Source: Desulfovibrio cuneatus DSM 11391 (lineage in GTDB: Bacteria > Desulfobacterota > Desulfovibrionia > Desulfovibrionales > Desulfovibrionaceae). Taken from it: DNA of 38,773 bases. Position 1 is the first letter of the stretch; every line of letters begins with the position of its first letter. The notes under the pieces were generated by a model. That model was not told where the DNA came from, made no database searches, and saw nothing but the letters and a program-made list of their open reading frames with translations. The position numbers were made by a program, and so were the translations under genes. This document shows positions 14,652 to 22,971 of the stretch, in pieces. The stretch covers positions 1 through 38,773 of the forward strand of contig NZ_AUCY01000031.1 of the NCBI RefSeq assembly GCF_000430005.1. The letters are read 5' to 3'.

Positions 14652-16196
14652 ATGTCACTCGTAATGAACTCACTCGGCAGGCAGGCAGATGAGCTTGGCA
14701 GAAAGCTCATGGAAATGCTTACCAAACGTACCCGGCGTAAACTTTTTTTCAGCACCCTTGCCCGCCTGCTGGAAAAGCATTTCCACTTCGACAGGTTGTG
14801 CATAAACCTGTACGACCAAAAAGGGGAAATGCTCACCTACTTCACCGCAGCGGAAGGCACCATTGTCAGCACGCTTTCCCCTGTACGCCCGGCGGAAGCT
14901 TCCAGCACCGTGGCAGGGCATGTTATTGAAACCCGCAAGCCTGTGGTTATTACCGACTTCGCCCAATATTTCCCCGAATCCAGCATACACCCCATTGCCG
15001 AAGCAGGCCTTGCTTCCACCATGGCCTTCCCCCTGATGCTGGACAATGAAATTATTGCCACGCTGCACTGCTCGTTTGCAGAACCACCAGCCAATATATA
15101 CGATATCACCTCGTTCCTGGTGGAACTTTCCCCGGTTATTGCCACGTGCCTGGGCGCTATTTTAAGCCTGGAACACCTGCACTACCAAACTGTGCAGGCC
15201 CCGTTGCAGCCACTGTTTTTCCCCACCACTGAAGACACCGTGGTGTGCCACAGCCCTGCCATGCGGGCCATAATGCGCAAAATAAACACCATTGCCAAAC
15301 TGCACCTGCCCGTGCTGCTGCTGGGGGAAACAGGCACGGGGAAAAGCCTTATTGCCCAGGAAATTCACCGCAGAAGCCAGTGCAAGGAAGCCCACTTTGT
15401 GAAGGTGAACTGCCCATCCCTGGCCCCTACGCTGTTTGAAAGCGAACTGTTTGGGCACGCCAAAGGGGCGTTTACCGGGGCAGAAACCAAGCGCATGGGC
15501 CGCTTTGAACTGGCCCACGGTGGCACCCTGTTTCTGGATGAAATAGCCGAACTCACCCCGGAAATGCAAAGCAAGCTCTTGCAGGTGCTGGAAGATTCCA
15601 GCTTTGAGCGCGTGGGGGAAAGCATTCCCCTGGCCGTGAATGTGCGCATTATTTCCGCCACCAACGTACACGTGCAAAAAGCCGTGCAGGAAGGGAAACT
15701 GCGGGCAGACCTGTATTACCGCCTTTCCGGCTACACGGTGGAACTGCCCCCCCTGCGGGAACGCAAGGAAGACCTTGCCCCCCTGGCCGCCCTTACTGCT
15801 GCCCAGGCCGCCAACCAGCTTGGCCTGCCTGCAATTAACCTGACCACAGCCCTTACAGCCCCGCTGTTGCAGCACCGCTGGCCCGGCAACGTGCGGGAGT
15901 TGCGCAACGTTATTACCAAACTGGTCATTCTTGCCAGCCTCCAAAAAAAGCTGACCCCCACAGACGTGCAACGCACTATTGAAGAATGCAGCCTGCACGG
16001 CCCCGGCGCTAGCAGCAGCACTCTGGAAAACTACAGGCCGCGCCCCCTGGCCGACGTAGAACGCGACCATATTCAACAAACCCTGGATTATACCCGTGGC
16101 ATTATTGCCGGGGCCGATGGGGCGGCATCCATTCTTGGTATGCCCCGCAGCACCCTGCAACACAGAATGCAAAAGCTTGGCATTCAATTTAGGTAG
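14652..16196 (+). CDS. Sigma54-dependent transcriptional activator (GAF-AAA+-Fis HTH)
   Basis: The 514-aa bacterial enhancer-binding protein has a GAF-like sensor domain (about residues 25-175), a sigma54-interaction AAA+ domain with Walker A GETGTGKS (225-232), GAFTGA (272-277, contacts sigma54) and GTLFLDEIAEL as Walker B, and a Fis-type helix-turn-helix at the C-terminus (AASILGMPRSTLQHRMQKLG). There is no receiver domain, so the GAF domain probably senses a small molecule directly. ATG 14652-14654 follows GGGGGGAG. The gene is divergent from suyAB, and the intergenic region carries the paired palindromes shared by three sigma54 promoters. It is therefore the best candidate regulator of the sulfolactate/TRAP/AOR genes (inference). 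Confidence 0.92.
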   Translation: MSLVMNSLGRQADELGRKLMEMLTKRTRRKLFFSTLARLLEKHFHFDRLCINLYDQKGEMLTYFTAAEGTIVSTLSPVRPAEASSTVAGHVIETRKPVVITDFAQYFPESSIHPIAEAGLASTMAFPLMLDNEIIATLHCSFAEPPANIYDITSFLVELSPVIATCLGAILSLEHLHYQTVQAPLQPLFFPTTEDTVVCHSPAMRAIMRKINTIAKLHLPVLLLGETGTGKSLIAQEIHRRSQCKEAHFVKVNCPSLAPTLFESELFGHAKGAFTGAETKRMGRFELAHGGTLFLDEIAELTPEMQSKLLQVLEDSSFERVGESIPLAVNVRIISATNVHVQKAVQEGKLRADLYYRLSGYTVELPPLRERKEDLAPLAALTAAQAANQLGLPAINLTTALTAPLLQHRWPGNVRELRNVITKLVILASLQKKLTPTDVQRTIEECSLHGPGASSSTLENYRPRPLADVERDHIQQTLDYTRGIIAGADGAASILGMPRSTLQHRMQKLGIQFR

Positions 16197-16245
16197 GGGG
16201 GAGTCAGATTTTCACCCCCTACAGGGAAGCAACTTTGCCATACAC

Positions 16246-16283
16246 AAAAAAGCCGGGAACACTTTACTGTTCCCGGCTTTTTT
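16246..16283. terminator. Bidirectional Rho-independent terminator
   Basis: AAAAAAGCCGGGAACA and TGTTCCCGGCTTTTTT form a perfect 16-bp stem with a 6-nt loop. It lies between the convergent activator and protease genes and can end both transcripts. Confidence 0.93.
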
Positions 16284-16301
16284 GCATCTTCTACCCAAGT
16301 A

Positions 16302-17579
16302 CTACCGCCCCCGTATTCCCAGCGTACTCATAACATCACCAATAGGGCCATAAAAATAAATACCCTGCGACTCTTTACGGGCCAACGTGGAAATACCCAC
16401 CACCCGGCCTTTGCCGTCCAGCAAGGGGCCGCCGCTGTTGCCGGGGTTAATGGCCGCATCCCCCTGAATCCAGCCCACGCCACGCATTTCCCGCATACCG
16501 CTCACAATGCCCTTGGTCACAGTGCCAGCCAATGCAATATCCTTGGGGGAACCAATGGCGTAAATATCTTCCCCCACCGCCACAGGGCTGGTGCGTATTT
16601 TCAGCGGGGCAAGGGGCAGCCCCGGCACCAGAACCGCCGCCACGTCACGCTTGCTGTTGCGGGCAAGGACTGTGCCGGGGTACTTCTGGCCGTCATGGGC
16701 AAGCACCATTACCTTGGTGGCACTGCCCACCACATGCTGGTTGGTAATAACAAGGCCATCCTTGTTCACCACAAAACCGGAACCATGCCCCAGGCCCACC
16801 AGCACTGTCACCACGCTTTTGCGGGCCGTTTCCATACCCACCGCATCCCCTGCCCCGGCTGTGGTAAAGGTTTGCCCTTCAAGCTGTGCCCCAGCCTTGT
16901 TCCCGGCTGTTGTGCCCGGTGCCCCGGCCTGCCCGCCTGCGCTGGTGGCATCCTGCTCCACCAATAGGCTCTGCACCTGCGGGTCTGCCAGCAGCTTTTG
17001 CATGGCATTCACACTGGCGGCATACAGCCCCCGATCTATCTGCCGGTTGGTAAACCGAATGTTGGCTACCCCCTGGGTGCTTTTTTTATACACCACACGG
17101 CGCTCCAGGGCGTCGTACACCTGCCAGTCCATGGTCAGGTCTACATTCACCTGGCCCTTGCTCAAATCCTTTATAAATGTATCGTGGTACACATCGACTG
17201 AAACATGGCTGATAATGCCCCCAAGGTACAGTTCAGCTTCTCCCTGGTCCTCACCAAACAGGCTGTCCGGGTTACCCACAGCCTTCAGCCCCTGGGCTTC
17301 AAGCCCCTTGAGCAGGGCACGGTACATGCCTTCAGACATGCCCCCTTCCCAAATAATTTCCCCGGCAGGTAAAATGGGGGGCGTGCCGTACTTGCGGGTA
17401 CCCACCTCTGTGCCTTCGGATATGTTGGACGTAATCTTGCCCAAGCTCACTGTTCTTGTAGTTTTTCCAGCAAAAGTGGGGGCCGCCTTTACCGCAGGCT
17501 CCACCGCTGTTTTGGGGGCACAGCCCGCCAGCACCACCAGCAAAACCGCCACCCACAAAGCGCAAATACCCTTTCGCAT
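16302..17579 (-). CDS. Lipoprotein with trypsin-like (HtrA/S1C) serine protease domain
   Basis: The 425-aa protein has a signal peptide ending in a lipobox (LAGC, Cys20), so it should be a membrane-anchored periplasmic lipoprotein. Residues 40-205 form a non-protease region rich in beta segments that I do not recognise firmly; it resembles the CsgG/curli-assembly type of lipoprotein domain. A low-complexity Ala/Gly/Thr linker (211-247) leads to a serine protease domain (about 250-425) with the triad His282 (TNQHVV), Asp312 (KRDVAAV) and Ser382 (GNSGGP). No PDZ domain follows, unlike DegP. AAGGAG lies about 9 nt before ATG 17577-17579. The likely role is envelope protein quality control. Confidence 0.85.
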   Translation of the reverse strand: MRKGICALWVAVLLVVLAGCAPKTAVEPAVKAAPTFAGKTTRTVSLGKITSNISEGTEVGTRKYGTPPILPAGEIIWEGGMSEGMYRALLKGLEAQGLKAVGNPDSLFGEDQGEAELYLGGIISHVSVDVYHDTFIKDLSKGQVNVDLTMDWQVYDALERRVVYKKSTQGVANIRFTNRQIDRGLYAASVNAMQKLLADPQVQSLLVEQDATSAGGQAGAPGTTAGNKAGAQLEGQTFTTAGAGDAVGMETARKSVVTVLVGLGHGSGFVVNKDGLVITNQHVVGSATKVMVLAHDGQKYPGTVLARNSKRDVAAVLVPGLPLAPLKIRTSPVAVGEDIYAIGSPKDIALAGTVTKGIVSGMREMRGVGWIQGDAAINPGNSGGPLLDGKGRVVGISTLARKESQGIYFYGPIGDVMSTLGIRGR

Positions 17580-17842
17580 TCTTTGCTCTCCTTTCCAGAT
17601 AGTGGAAAAAGTTCATACACGGTAATCGATACAACAAGAAACCTTTGTGCTGGAACGTCTTAGCAGCACATTATTGTTCTTATCTGAAAAAAGAAACAAA
17701 TAAAAGTCCATAAATGCCTGGGCAGCGCATGTACCTGCAAATAGCCTTTGCCCAGCACGCTGGACCATTGCCAAGCCTGCTGCCTTTGCGGTATCAACGG
17801 TCAGTGTTTATGCTCGTTACCCTTCCCCCAAGGAGATATTCC

Positions 17843-18889
17843 ATGTTCCCTTCCGTTGTTAGCCTGCATGCGCGCCGCGCTGTGGCAGTTGCCCTGCTTA
17901 TGTCTAGCCTATGCTTGCTGCATGGCACAATGGCCTTTGCCAATGCCAAGGCTGACCCCATCAAAGTGAAAGTGTTTATTGGTGCCATGTTTGAAATTGG
18001 TGAAAACACAGGCGACCGGGCCGGAGAATTTCAGAACTGGTATGAACGGTACTGGAAGGACAAGAGTGAATCCTTCACCGTGGCAGGTGCACCAAAGCCT
18101 GTGTTCGTGAATGCCGAAGGCGTTGCCGGGGCAGTGCTGGGCATGGGCAAAGTGCGCTCTGCCACAGCCATGCAAGCAATTTTGCTTGACCCGCGCTTCG
18201 ACTTTTCCGAAACATATTTCCTTATTTCCGGGGTGGCTGGCACGCCTCCTTCCCGCGGCACCATTGCCGATGTCACCTGGTCTTCCTGGCTGGTGGACTA
18301 CGACCTGGGCCACCGCTGGGCACCGGAAGAAGGCAAACCCGGCGCGCCTGTGTTTATGCCCCGCAAAGGGTATGAAAACGTGCGCGTGTTCCAAATAAAC
18401 CAGGCACTTGTGGCCTGGGCCATGAAACTCTCCAAGGGCGTTGCCCTGAACGATTCTGACGCTGCCAAAGCTTACCGCCAGCGCTACCCGCAAGAAGCTG
18501 CCAGAAGGGCACCGGCAGTGGGCGTTGGCACCCATGTGGCAGGCGACACCTTTTTCCACGGGCCGGGCCTTTCCCAGGAAGCCCAGTACATTGCCAAACT
18601 GTACGGGGCAGATGATTACGTTGCCACAGAAATGGAAGGCAGCGCCATTGCCCACGTGCTGGAAAAGCACAAAAGCCTGGACAGAACTATTAGCCTGCGC
18701 GGTGCTGTAAACTTTGACCAGGGCAACCCCAATGAAACCACCCTGGAACACCTCGACCCCGCCCCAGGCCAAACAGCCGGGGGGTTTGCCGAAACAACCC
18801 AAAACATTGCCAAGGTGGGCGCCACCCTGGTGGACTACATTGTGGCCAATTGGAGCACCTGGGAAAAGGGCGTTCCTCCCCTCAAGTAG
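17843..18889 (+). CDS. Purine nucleoside permease/phosphorylase-like secreted protein (NUP family)
   Basis: The 348-aa protein starts with a signal peptide (hydrophobic AVAVALLMSSLCLLHGTMAFA, cut near residue 33). The mature part matches the NUP family: VKVFIGAMFEIGE, EFQNWYERYW, YFLISGVAGTPPSRGT, ATEMEGSAIAHVL and SLRGAVNFDQG. The family is called a nucleoside permease in yeast but has a nucleoside-phosphorylase-like fold, so in bacteria it may bind or cleave purine nucleosides in the periplasm. ATG 17843-17845 has AAGGAGAT 7 nt upstream. The next gene, on the other strand, is a purine-base permease; a periplasmic nucleosidase feeding that permease would make sense (inference). Confidence 0.85.
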   Translation: MFPSVVSLHARRAVAVALLMSSLCLLHGTMAFANAKADPIKVKVFIGAMFEIGENTGDRAGEFQNWYERYWKDKSESFTVAGAPKPVFVNAEGVAGAVLGMGKVRSATAMQAILLDPRFDFSETYFLISGVAGTPPSRGTIADVTWSSWLVDYDLGHRWAPEEGKPGAPVFMPRKGYENVRVFQINQALVAWAMKLSKGVALNDSDAAKAYRQRYPQEAARRAPAVGVGTHVAGDTFFHGPGLSQEAQYIAKLYGADDYVATEMEGSAIAHVLEKHKSLDRTISLRGAVNFDQGNPNETTLEHLDPAPGQTAGGFAETTQNIAKVGATLVDYIVANWSTWEKGVPPLK

Positions 18890-18929
18890 CCTCCGGCAAG
18901 CCAAATTCCACAGCTTGTTCCCTGCATAC

Positions 18930-18968
18930 AAAACACCCCGCATACCAGTTTGGTACGCGGGGTGTTTT
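18930..18968. terminator. Bidirectional terminator between NUP and purine permease genes
   Basis: AAAACACCCCGCATACCA and TGGTACGCGGGGTGTTTT form an 18-bp stem with one mismatch and a 3-nt loop, flanked by A and T runs. Confidence 0.92.
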
Positions 18969-19011
18969 CAGTGTGAACGGCGGCTATGGAAACATTAATT
19001 ACAGGGCCTTT

Positions 19012-19042
19012 GGAAACGGAATAACTCAGCGTTTCCCTATGC
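19012..19042 (+). repeat. Dispersed intergenic repeat copy overlapping the permease stop
   Basis: GGAAACGGAATAACTCAGCG continues into TTTCCCTATGCC, the same motif as 7153-7174 and 12634-12665. The last few bases overlap the permease stop codon. Confidence 0.65.
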
Positions 19043-20428
19043 CATGGTGTCCAGCACAAACAACTTCAGCAGAAAAATAACCCCGAGGCTCCAAATAAGC
19101 GGCGTAATTTCTTTGGGTTTGCCCACAGCCACCTTCACCAGAATAAAGGCCAGAACACCCCACATAAGCCCTGCGCTGATGGAATACCCCATAACCATAA
19201 AGGCCACGGTAATCACCGCAGGAATAAGGCATTCCGGGTTGTTAAATTCCAGATCTTTCAAGGGTTCAAACATCATAATGCCCACCATGAACAGGGCACA
19301 GGTGGTGGCAAAGGCAGGAATGGCCCCCACCACGGGGAACATGAAAATAGCCAGAAAAAAGCACACGGCAGTCACAATGGCTGTAAGCCCTGTGCGCCCG
19401 CCTTCTTCCACACCAGCGGAAGATTCCACAAACGTGGTGACAGTGGATGTGCCCAGCATGGCCCCGGCAACGGTGGCAATGGCATCGGCACTCAAGGCAC
19501 CGGTAATGCCCGGCAGGTTGCCGTTTTTATCCAGCATGTTGGCCTTGGTAGCCACACCGGAAAGGGTGCCCAAGGTATCAAAAATGTCCACATACAAAAA
19601 GGTCATAATAACAAGCAGGAACTGCCCGAAGTTGGCCCCGCTGGCAAACGCTTCGGCAAAGCCGTTCAGGAACAGGCCAAAGGTGGGGGCAAGGCTGGGC
19701 GGTGCGCTGAACACCCCGCCGGGGAACAGGGAAAAATGCCCGGCTTGCGGGTTTACCACATACCAGCCAGCGGCCTGGGCCAGCATACCAAGGCCCCATG
19801 TGCCCAAAATGCCCAAAAGCAGCGCCCCTTTCACCCGGCGCAAATACAGCACAATAGTCAGGCCAATGCCAATAATGGCAAGGGCCACGGCGGCACTGTT
19901 CAGGTGGGGGTTAATGGCTACCAGGGTTGCTTTGTCTGCCACAATAAACCCGCAGTTCTGCAACCCGATGAACATGATAAACAGGCCAATACCCGCGGAA
20001 ACCGCCTGCTTGATTTCTTTGGGAATGGCGTTGAACAGGGCTGTGCGCACCCCGGTAAGGCTGAGGAAAATAAACACCACCCCTTCAGTGAACACAGCCG
20101 CCAGAGCAAAGGCAGGGGTTTTGCCCATGCCAAGCACTACGGTGAAGGCAAAAAAGGCGTTCAACCCCATGCCAGGGGCCAGGGCAAAAGGAAGCCGGGC
20201 AAGCAGGGCCATAAGCACCGTGCCCAGCACGGCAGAAAGGGCCGTGGCCATGAACACGGCCCCGCCGTCTAACCCTGCCTGGGAAAGAATGGCCATGTTC
20301 ACGGGCAAAATATACGCCATGGTGGCAAAGGTGGTCAGGCCGGCACGCACTTCCGTGCCAAAGCTGGAACCCCGCGCACTGTAGCCGAAAAATTGATCCA
20401 CTTTGCTTTCAAAGGTGGAACCACTCAT
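19037..20428 (-). CDS. Purine-base permease, AzgA/PbuG type (NCS2 superfamily)
   Basis: The 463-aa membrane protein has about 12-14 hydrophobic segments and takes up adenine, guanine or hypoxanthine by proton symport. Family motifs are GLTTFATMAYILPVN at residues 30-45, LAPGMGLNAFFAF around 85-97 (the segment following TM3), FLYVDIFDTLGTL near 280 and GTSTVTTFVESSAGVEEGGRTG near 330, which hold conserved substrate-site residues. ATG 20426-20428 has GGGGAT 6 nt upstream. It faces the NUP gene and shares a terminator with it, suggesting a purine-salvage pair. I looked for a purine riboswitch upstream and saw none. Confidence 0.93.
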   Translation of the reverse strand: MSGSTFESKVDQFFGYSARGSSFGTEVRAGLTTFATMAYILPVNMAILSQAGLDGGAVFMATALSAVLGTVLMALLARLPFALAPGMGLNAFFAFTVVLGMGKTPAFALAAVFTEGVVFIFLSLTGVRTALFNAIPKEIKQAVSAGIGLFIMFIGLQNCGFIVADKATLVAINPHLNSAAVALAIIGIGLTIVLYLRRVKGALLLGILGTWGLGMLAQAAGWYVVNPQAGHFSLFPGGVFSAPPSLAPTFGLFLNGFAEAFASGANFGQFLLVIMTFLYVDIFDTLGTLSGVATKANMLDKNGNLPGITGALSADAIATVAGAMLGTSTVTTFVESSAGVEEGGRTGLTAIVTAVCFFLAIFMFPVVGAIPAFATTCALFMVGIMMFEPLKDLEFNNPECLIPAVITVAFMVMGYSISAGLMWGVLAFILVKVAVGKPKEITPLIWSLGVIFLLKLFVLDTMA

Positions 20429-20584
20429 TACGTTATCCCCTTTACTGCACTGCGCCGCAATGCAGGCGGCCTATGGCCTGTTGGTAAGTTTTGCACTGTT
20501 CAAAAACACTGCTCCCACAAAAGCAGCAGGCAAAGCAATAGCTTCTTTGCGCCCACCTTTCAAGGGGGAAGACCAATGCAAAAC

Positions 20585-20607
20585 TAAGGAAACGCTGATT
20601 TGTTCCG
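20585..20607 (-). repeat. Dispersed intergenic repeat copy
   Basis: Reverse complement GGAACAAATCAGCGTTTCCTTAG is a degenerate copy of the family at 7119-7174, located at the broken 3' end of the AOR remnant. Confidence 0.5.
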
Positions 20608-20619
20608 AGTAGCAGCGGG

Positions 20620-21060
20620 ACTTCACATTCTCCGCTCTTGCGGGTGTATACACCTTCTGTACTTTACCAAAAAAGCAGACATTGTCTGACACAGAAAACC
20701 GTACCCCATAACGCGCTTCCACCAGGGCAAGAATGAGGGAAAGGTCTTTCACCGCACCTCCCAGCATAAGGCACAAGCCCAATGAGTCCATGACGGTCGC
20801 TGCAAGCTGCGCGTTCTTGGAGGTTTCTATTGGCCCGTCTTTCAGATGATGGGGAATGACCGCCCGCACCGTATTTCCTGCGGTATGGTGTCTATTCCAG
20901 GGTCATTACAGGTATTGTTAATGCGGGCAATGGCATCAAGGCTGTCAATACCAAGGTTTGCCCCCATTAGGGGACTTACGCACATTGCTGCGCATTGCCA
21001 TGCTTTGCTGCTAGAAGCATGATTTCGCAGCAAAGCATGGACATTTTTACCTGACTCCAA
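20620..21060 (-). pseudogene. Decayed aldehyde:ferredoxin oxidoreductase family gene
   Basis: Two frame-shifted pieces read on the minus strand. The first (near 20890-21000) gives LMGANLGIDSLDAIARINNT followed by CNDPGIDTI, which matches the helix after the cluster cysteines in AOR (compare FGSLCGVADLDAV in the intact gene). The second (near 20680-20860) gives AQLAATVMDSLGLCLMLGG, matching the C-terminal segment with the fourth cluster cysteine. The roughly 150 residues normally between them are missing and the frame changes around 20860. The N-terminal half and the cofactor domain are absent. So this is a remnant with an internal deletion, not a gene. It lies directly downstream of xsc. Confidence 0.7.
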
Positions 21061-21096
21061 AATTATTCAGCATTGTAAAACACAATACCTGTTGTT

Positions 21097-22842
21097 TTAC
21101 TTGAAGTTCTTCTTGTCCAGGTGTTCATACTTGGGCAAATGACGAATTGGCAGGGCCAATGCGTCGCGGCGGAAAGGAGGTGCAAGGTGCTGGTTACTGC
21201 CGTCTGTCATGATTTCAATAACAGCTGGTCGGCGGTTTTTCTTTGCAGCTTCCAGGGCTTCTGCCAGGTCTTTCTGGTTGTTCACGCAGTATCCATCTGC
21301 CCCCATGGCTTCGCCAATTTTGGCGTACGACTTAGACCAGATTTCCGTACCGATAAAGCGGTTGTTGTAAAAGTCCATCTGGTTTTTCTTTTCTGCGCAC
21401 CATGCGCCGTTATTGTACACGGTGGCTATTACAGGCAGGTTATACTGGCACGCTGTGGGCACTTCAAACAGGCTCATGCCCCAGGCACCGTCGCCAGCAA
21501 TGGAAACCACGGTATCTTCCGGGCAGGCAATTTGCGCACCTAAGGCGGCCTGGTAGGCAAAGCCCGTGTTGCCAAAGGTAAGGGTGGCAACGTGGCGCTT
21601 GGGGTTGTTGAAACGCAGGTAGCCGTTAGCCATGGAAGAGGTGTTGCCAATGTCTGTTGTGGCAATGGCGTTGGTGGCGGTAACGAACTTGCCCACAACT
21701 TCCAAAGCCTTGCGGGGGTGCATGCGTCCTGGCTGGGTGGGCTCATTGGCAATAGTTGCAATTTCTTTGTACCAGTCTTCCAGTTCAGCCTTGATCATGT
21801 TGTACACCGGGGTCAGGTCTTTTTTGGCTGGCACAGCTTCACGCAGGCGCTTGAAGAGTTCTTCGGAAGCGTCTTTTGCATCGGCACACAGGCCCACAGC
21901 CACGGGGTGGGTTTTGGCAATGTGGCGGGGGTTAATGTCGATCTGCACGATCTTGGCTGTTTTCGGGAAGTAGTTGATATCATACTGGGGCAAAGTGCCA
22001 AAGTAGGAAAGGCGTGTGCCCACAGCAAGAATCACGTCGGCCTTTTGCAGAATACGCATGGCAGCCTTGGAACCCATGTAACCGATGGGGCCTGTCCACA
22101 GGGGGTGGTCGTATTCAAAGGCGTCATTGTGCATGTAGGTGGTAGCAACAGGTGCGCCAAGGTGTTCAGCCAAGGCTTTAATGGTACCAATACAATCCGT
22201 GTCTACCACACCACGGCCAGAAATAATTACAGGATTTTTAGCGCTCTTCAACACTTCCACCGCAGCGGCAAAGTGTTCAGGATTGCCAATGCCACCGGGG
22301 GCTACGCGGTACTGGGAAGGGTGCAAAATATCTTCATTCAGTTCGCCGTAAAAATAGTCACGGGGAATATCAACAAGTACGGGGCCGCGCTCTGCGTAGG
22401 CAATGCGGAATGCAGTGCGCAGAATGTCGGCAGCACGGTTGGGGTGCGGCACGCGCAAGGAAGCTTTGGTAATGGGCTTGAAAATGTTCCAGGAATCGCA
22501 TTCCTGAAAGCCGTCCCAGCCAATGGAGCCGGTGCCAGCACTTGGGGAAAGCACAATCATGGGCGTGTGGGCCATGTTGGCTGTGGCAACGGCGGTGACA
22601 AAATTGGTAACACCAGGGCCGTTCTGACCAATTACAACACCTGCACGGCCTGTAAGACGGCTATAGGCATCTGCCATGTGGCCAGCCGTTTGTTCATGAC
22701 GCACGGAAAAAAAATCAATCCCGGCAGCAGGCAAAAGATCGAGTAAATCCATGAACGCAGAACCGAGAATTCCGCTCATGTGAGTCACACCTTCCTGCAC
22801 CAAAACTTCTGCCATGGCTTCACTTGGGGTCATCTTAGGCAT
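21097..22842 (-). CDS. xsc: Sulfoacetaldehyde acetyltransferase Xsc
   Basis: The 581-aa TPP enzyme matches Xsc in length and in order of motifs: [48 protein letters not shown] (with the catalytic-type Glu of TPP enzymes), [39 protein letters not shown] and the TPP/Mg motif GDGAWGMS...YNNGAW. Xsc converts sulfoacetaldehyde plus phosphate to acetyl phosphate and sulfite, yielding ATP and, in a sulfite respirer, an electron acceptor. ATG 22840-22842 (MPKMTPSEA) has GGAG 7 nt upstream. It follows the flavoprotein gene after 129 bp on the same strand and may share its transcript. Upstream genes should then produce sulfoacetaldehyde. Confidence 0.9.
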   Translation of the reverse strand: MPKMTPSEAMAEVLVQEGVTHMSGILGSAFMDLLDLLPAAGIDFFSVRHEQTAGHMADAYSRLTGRAGVVIGQNGPGVTNFVTAVATANMAHTPMIVLSPSAGTGSIGWDGFQECDSWNIFKPITKASLRVPHPNRAADILRTAFRIAYAERGPVLVDIPRDYFYGELNEDILHPSQYRVAPGGIGNPEHFAAAVEVLKSAKNPVIISGRGVVDTDCIGTIKALAEHLGAPVATTYMHNDAFEYDHPLWTGPIGYMGSKAAMRILQKADVILAVGTRLSYFGTLPQYDINYFPKTAKIVQIDINPRHIAKTHPVAVGLCADAKDASEELFKRLREAVPAKKDLTPVYNMIKAELEDWYKEIATIANEPTQPGRMHPRKALEVVGKFVTATNAIATTDIGNTSSMANGYLRFNNPKRHVATLTFGNTGFAYQAALGAQIACPEDTVVSIAGDGAWGMSLFEVPTACQYNLPVIATVYNNGAWCAEKKNQMDFYNNRFIGTEIWSKSYAKIGEAMGADGYCVNNQKDLAEALEAAKKNRRPAVIEIMTDGSNQHLAPPFRRDALALPIRHLPKYEHLDKKNFK

Positions 22843-22971
22843 TGTTGTTCTCCATAAAGTCATCGGTTGTTGTGTCTAAACAAAAAACAGTCCACTACAA
22901 AAATCTGGCACACAAACGTATCTTCGGTTTCAATCGTCTGCCAATGGGAAACTCCTTTATTTATGACAAGG

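Noticed and set aside
20429-20620. Purine riboswitch before the permease
   Set aside because: The conserved loop sequences of purine aptamers were not found on the minus strand.
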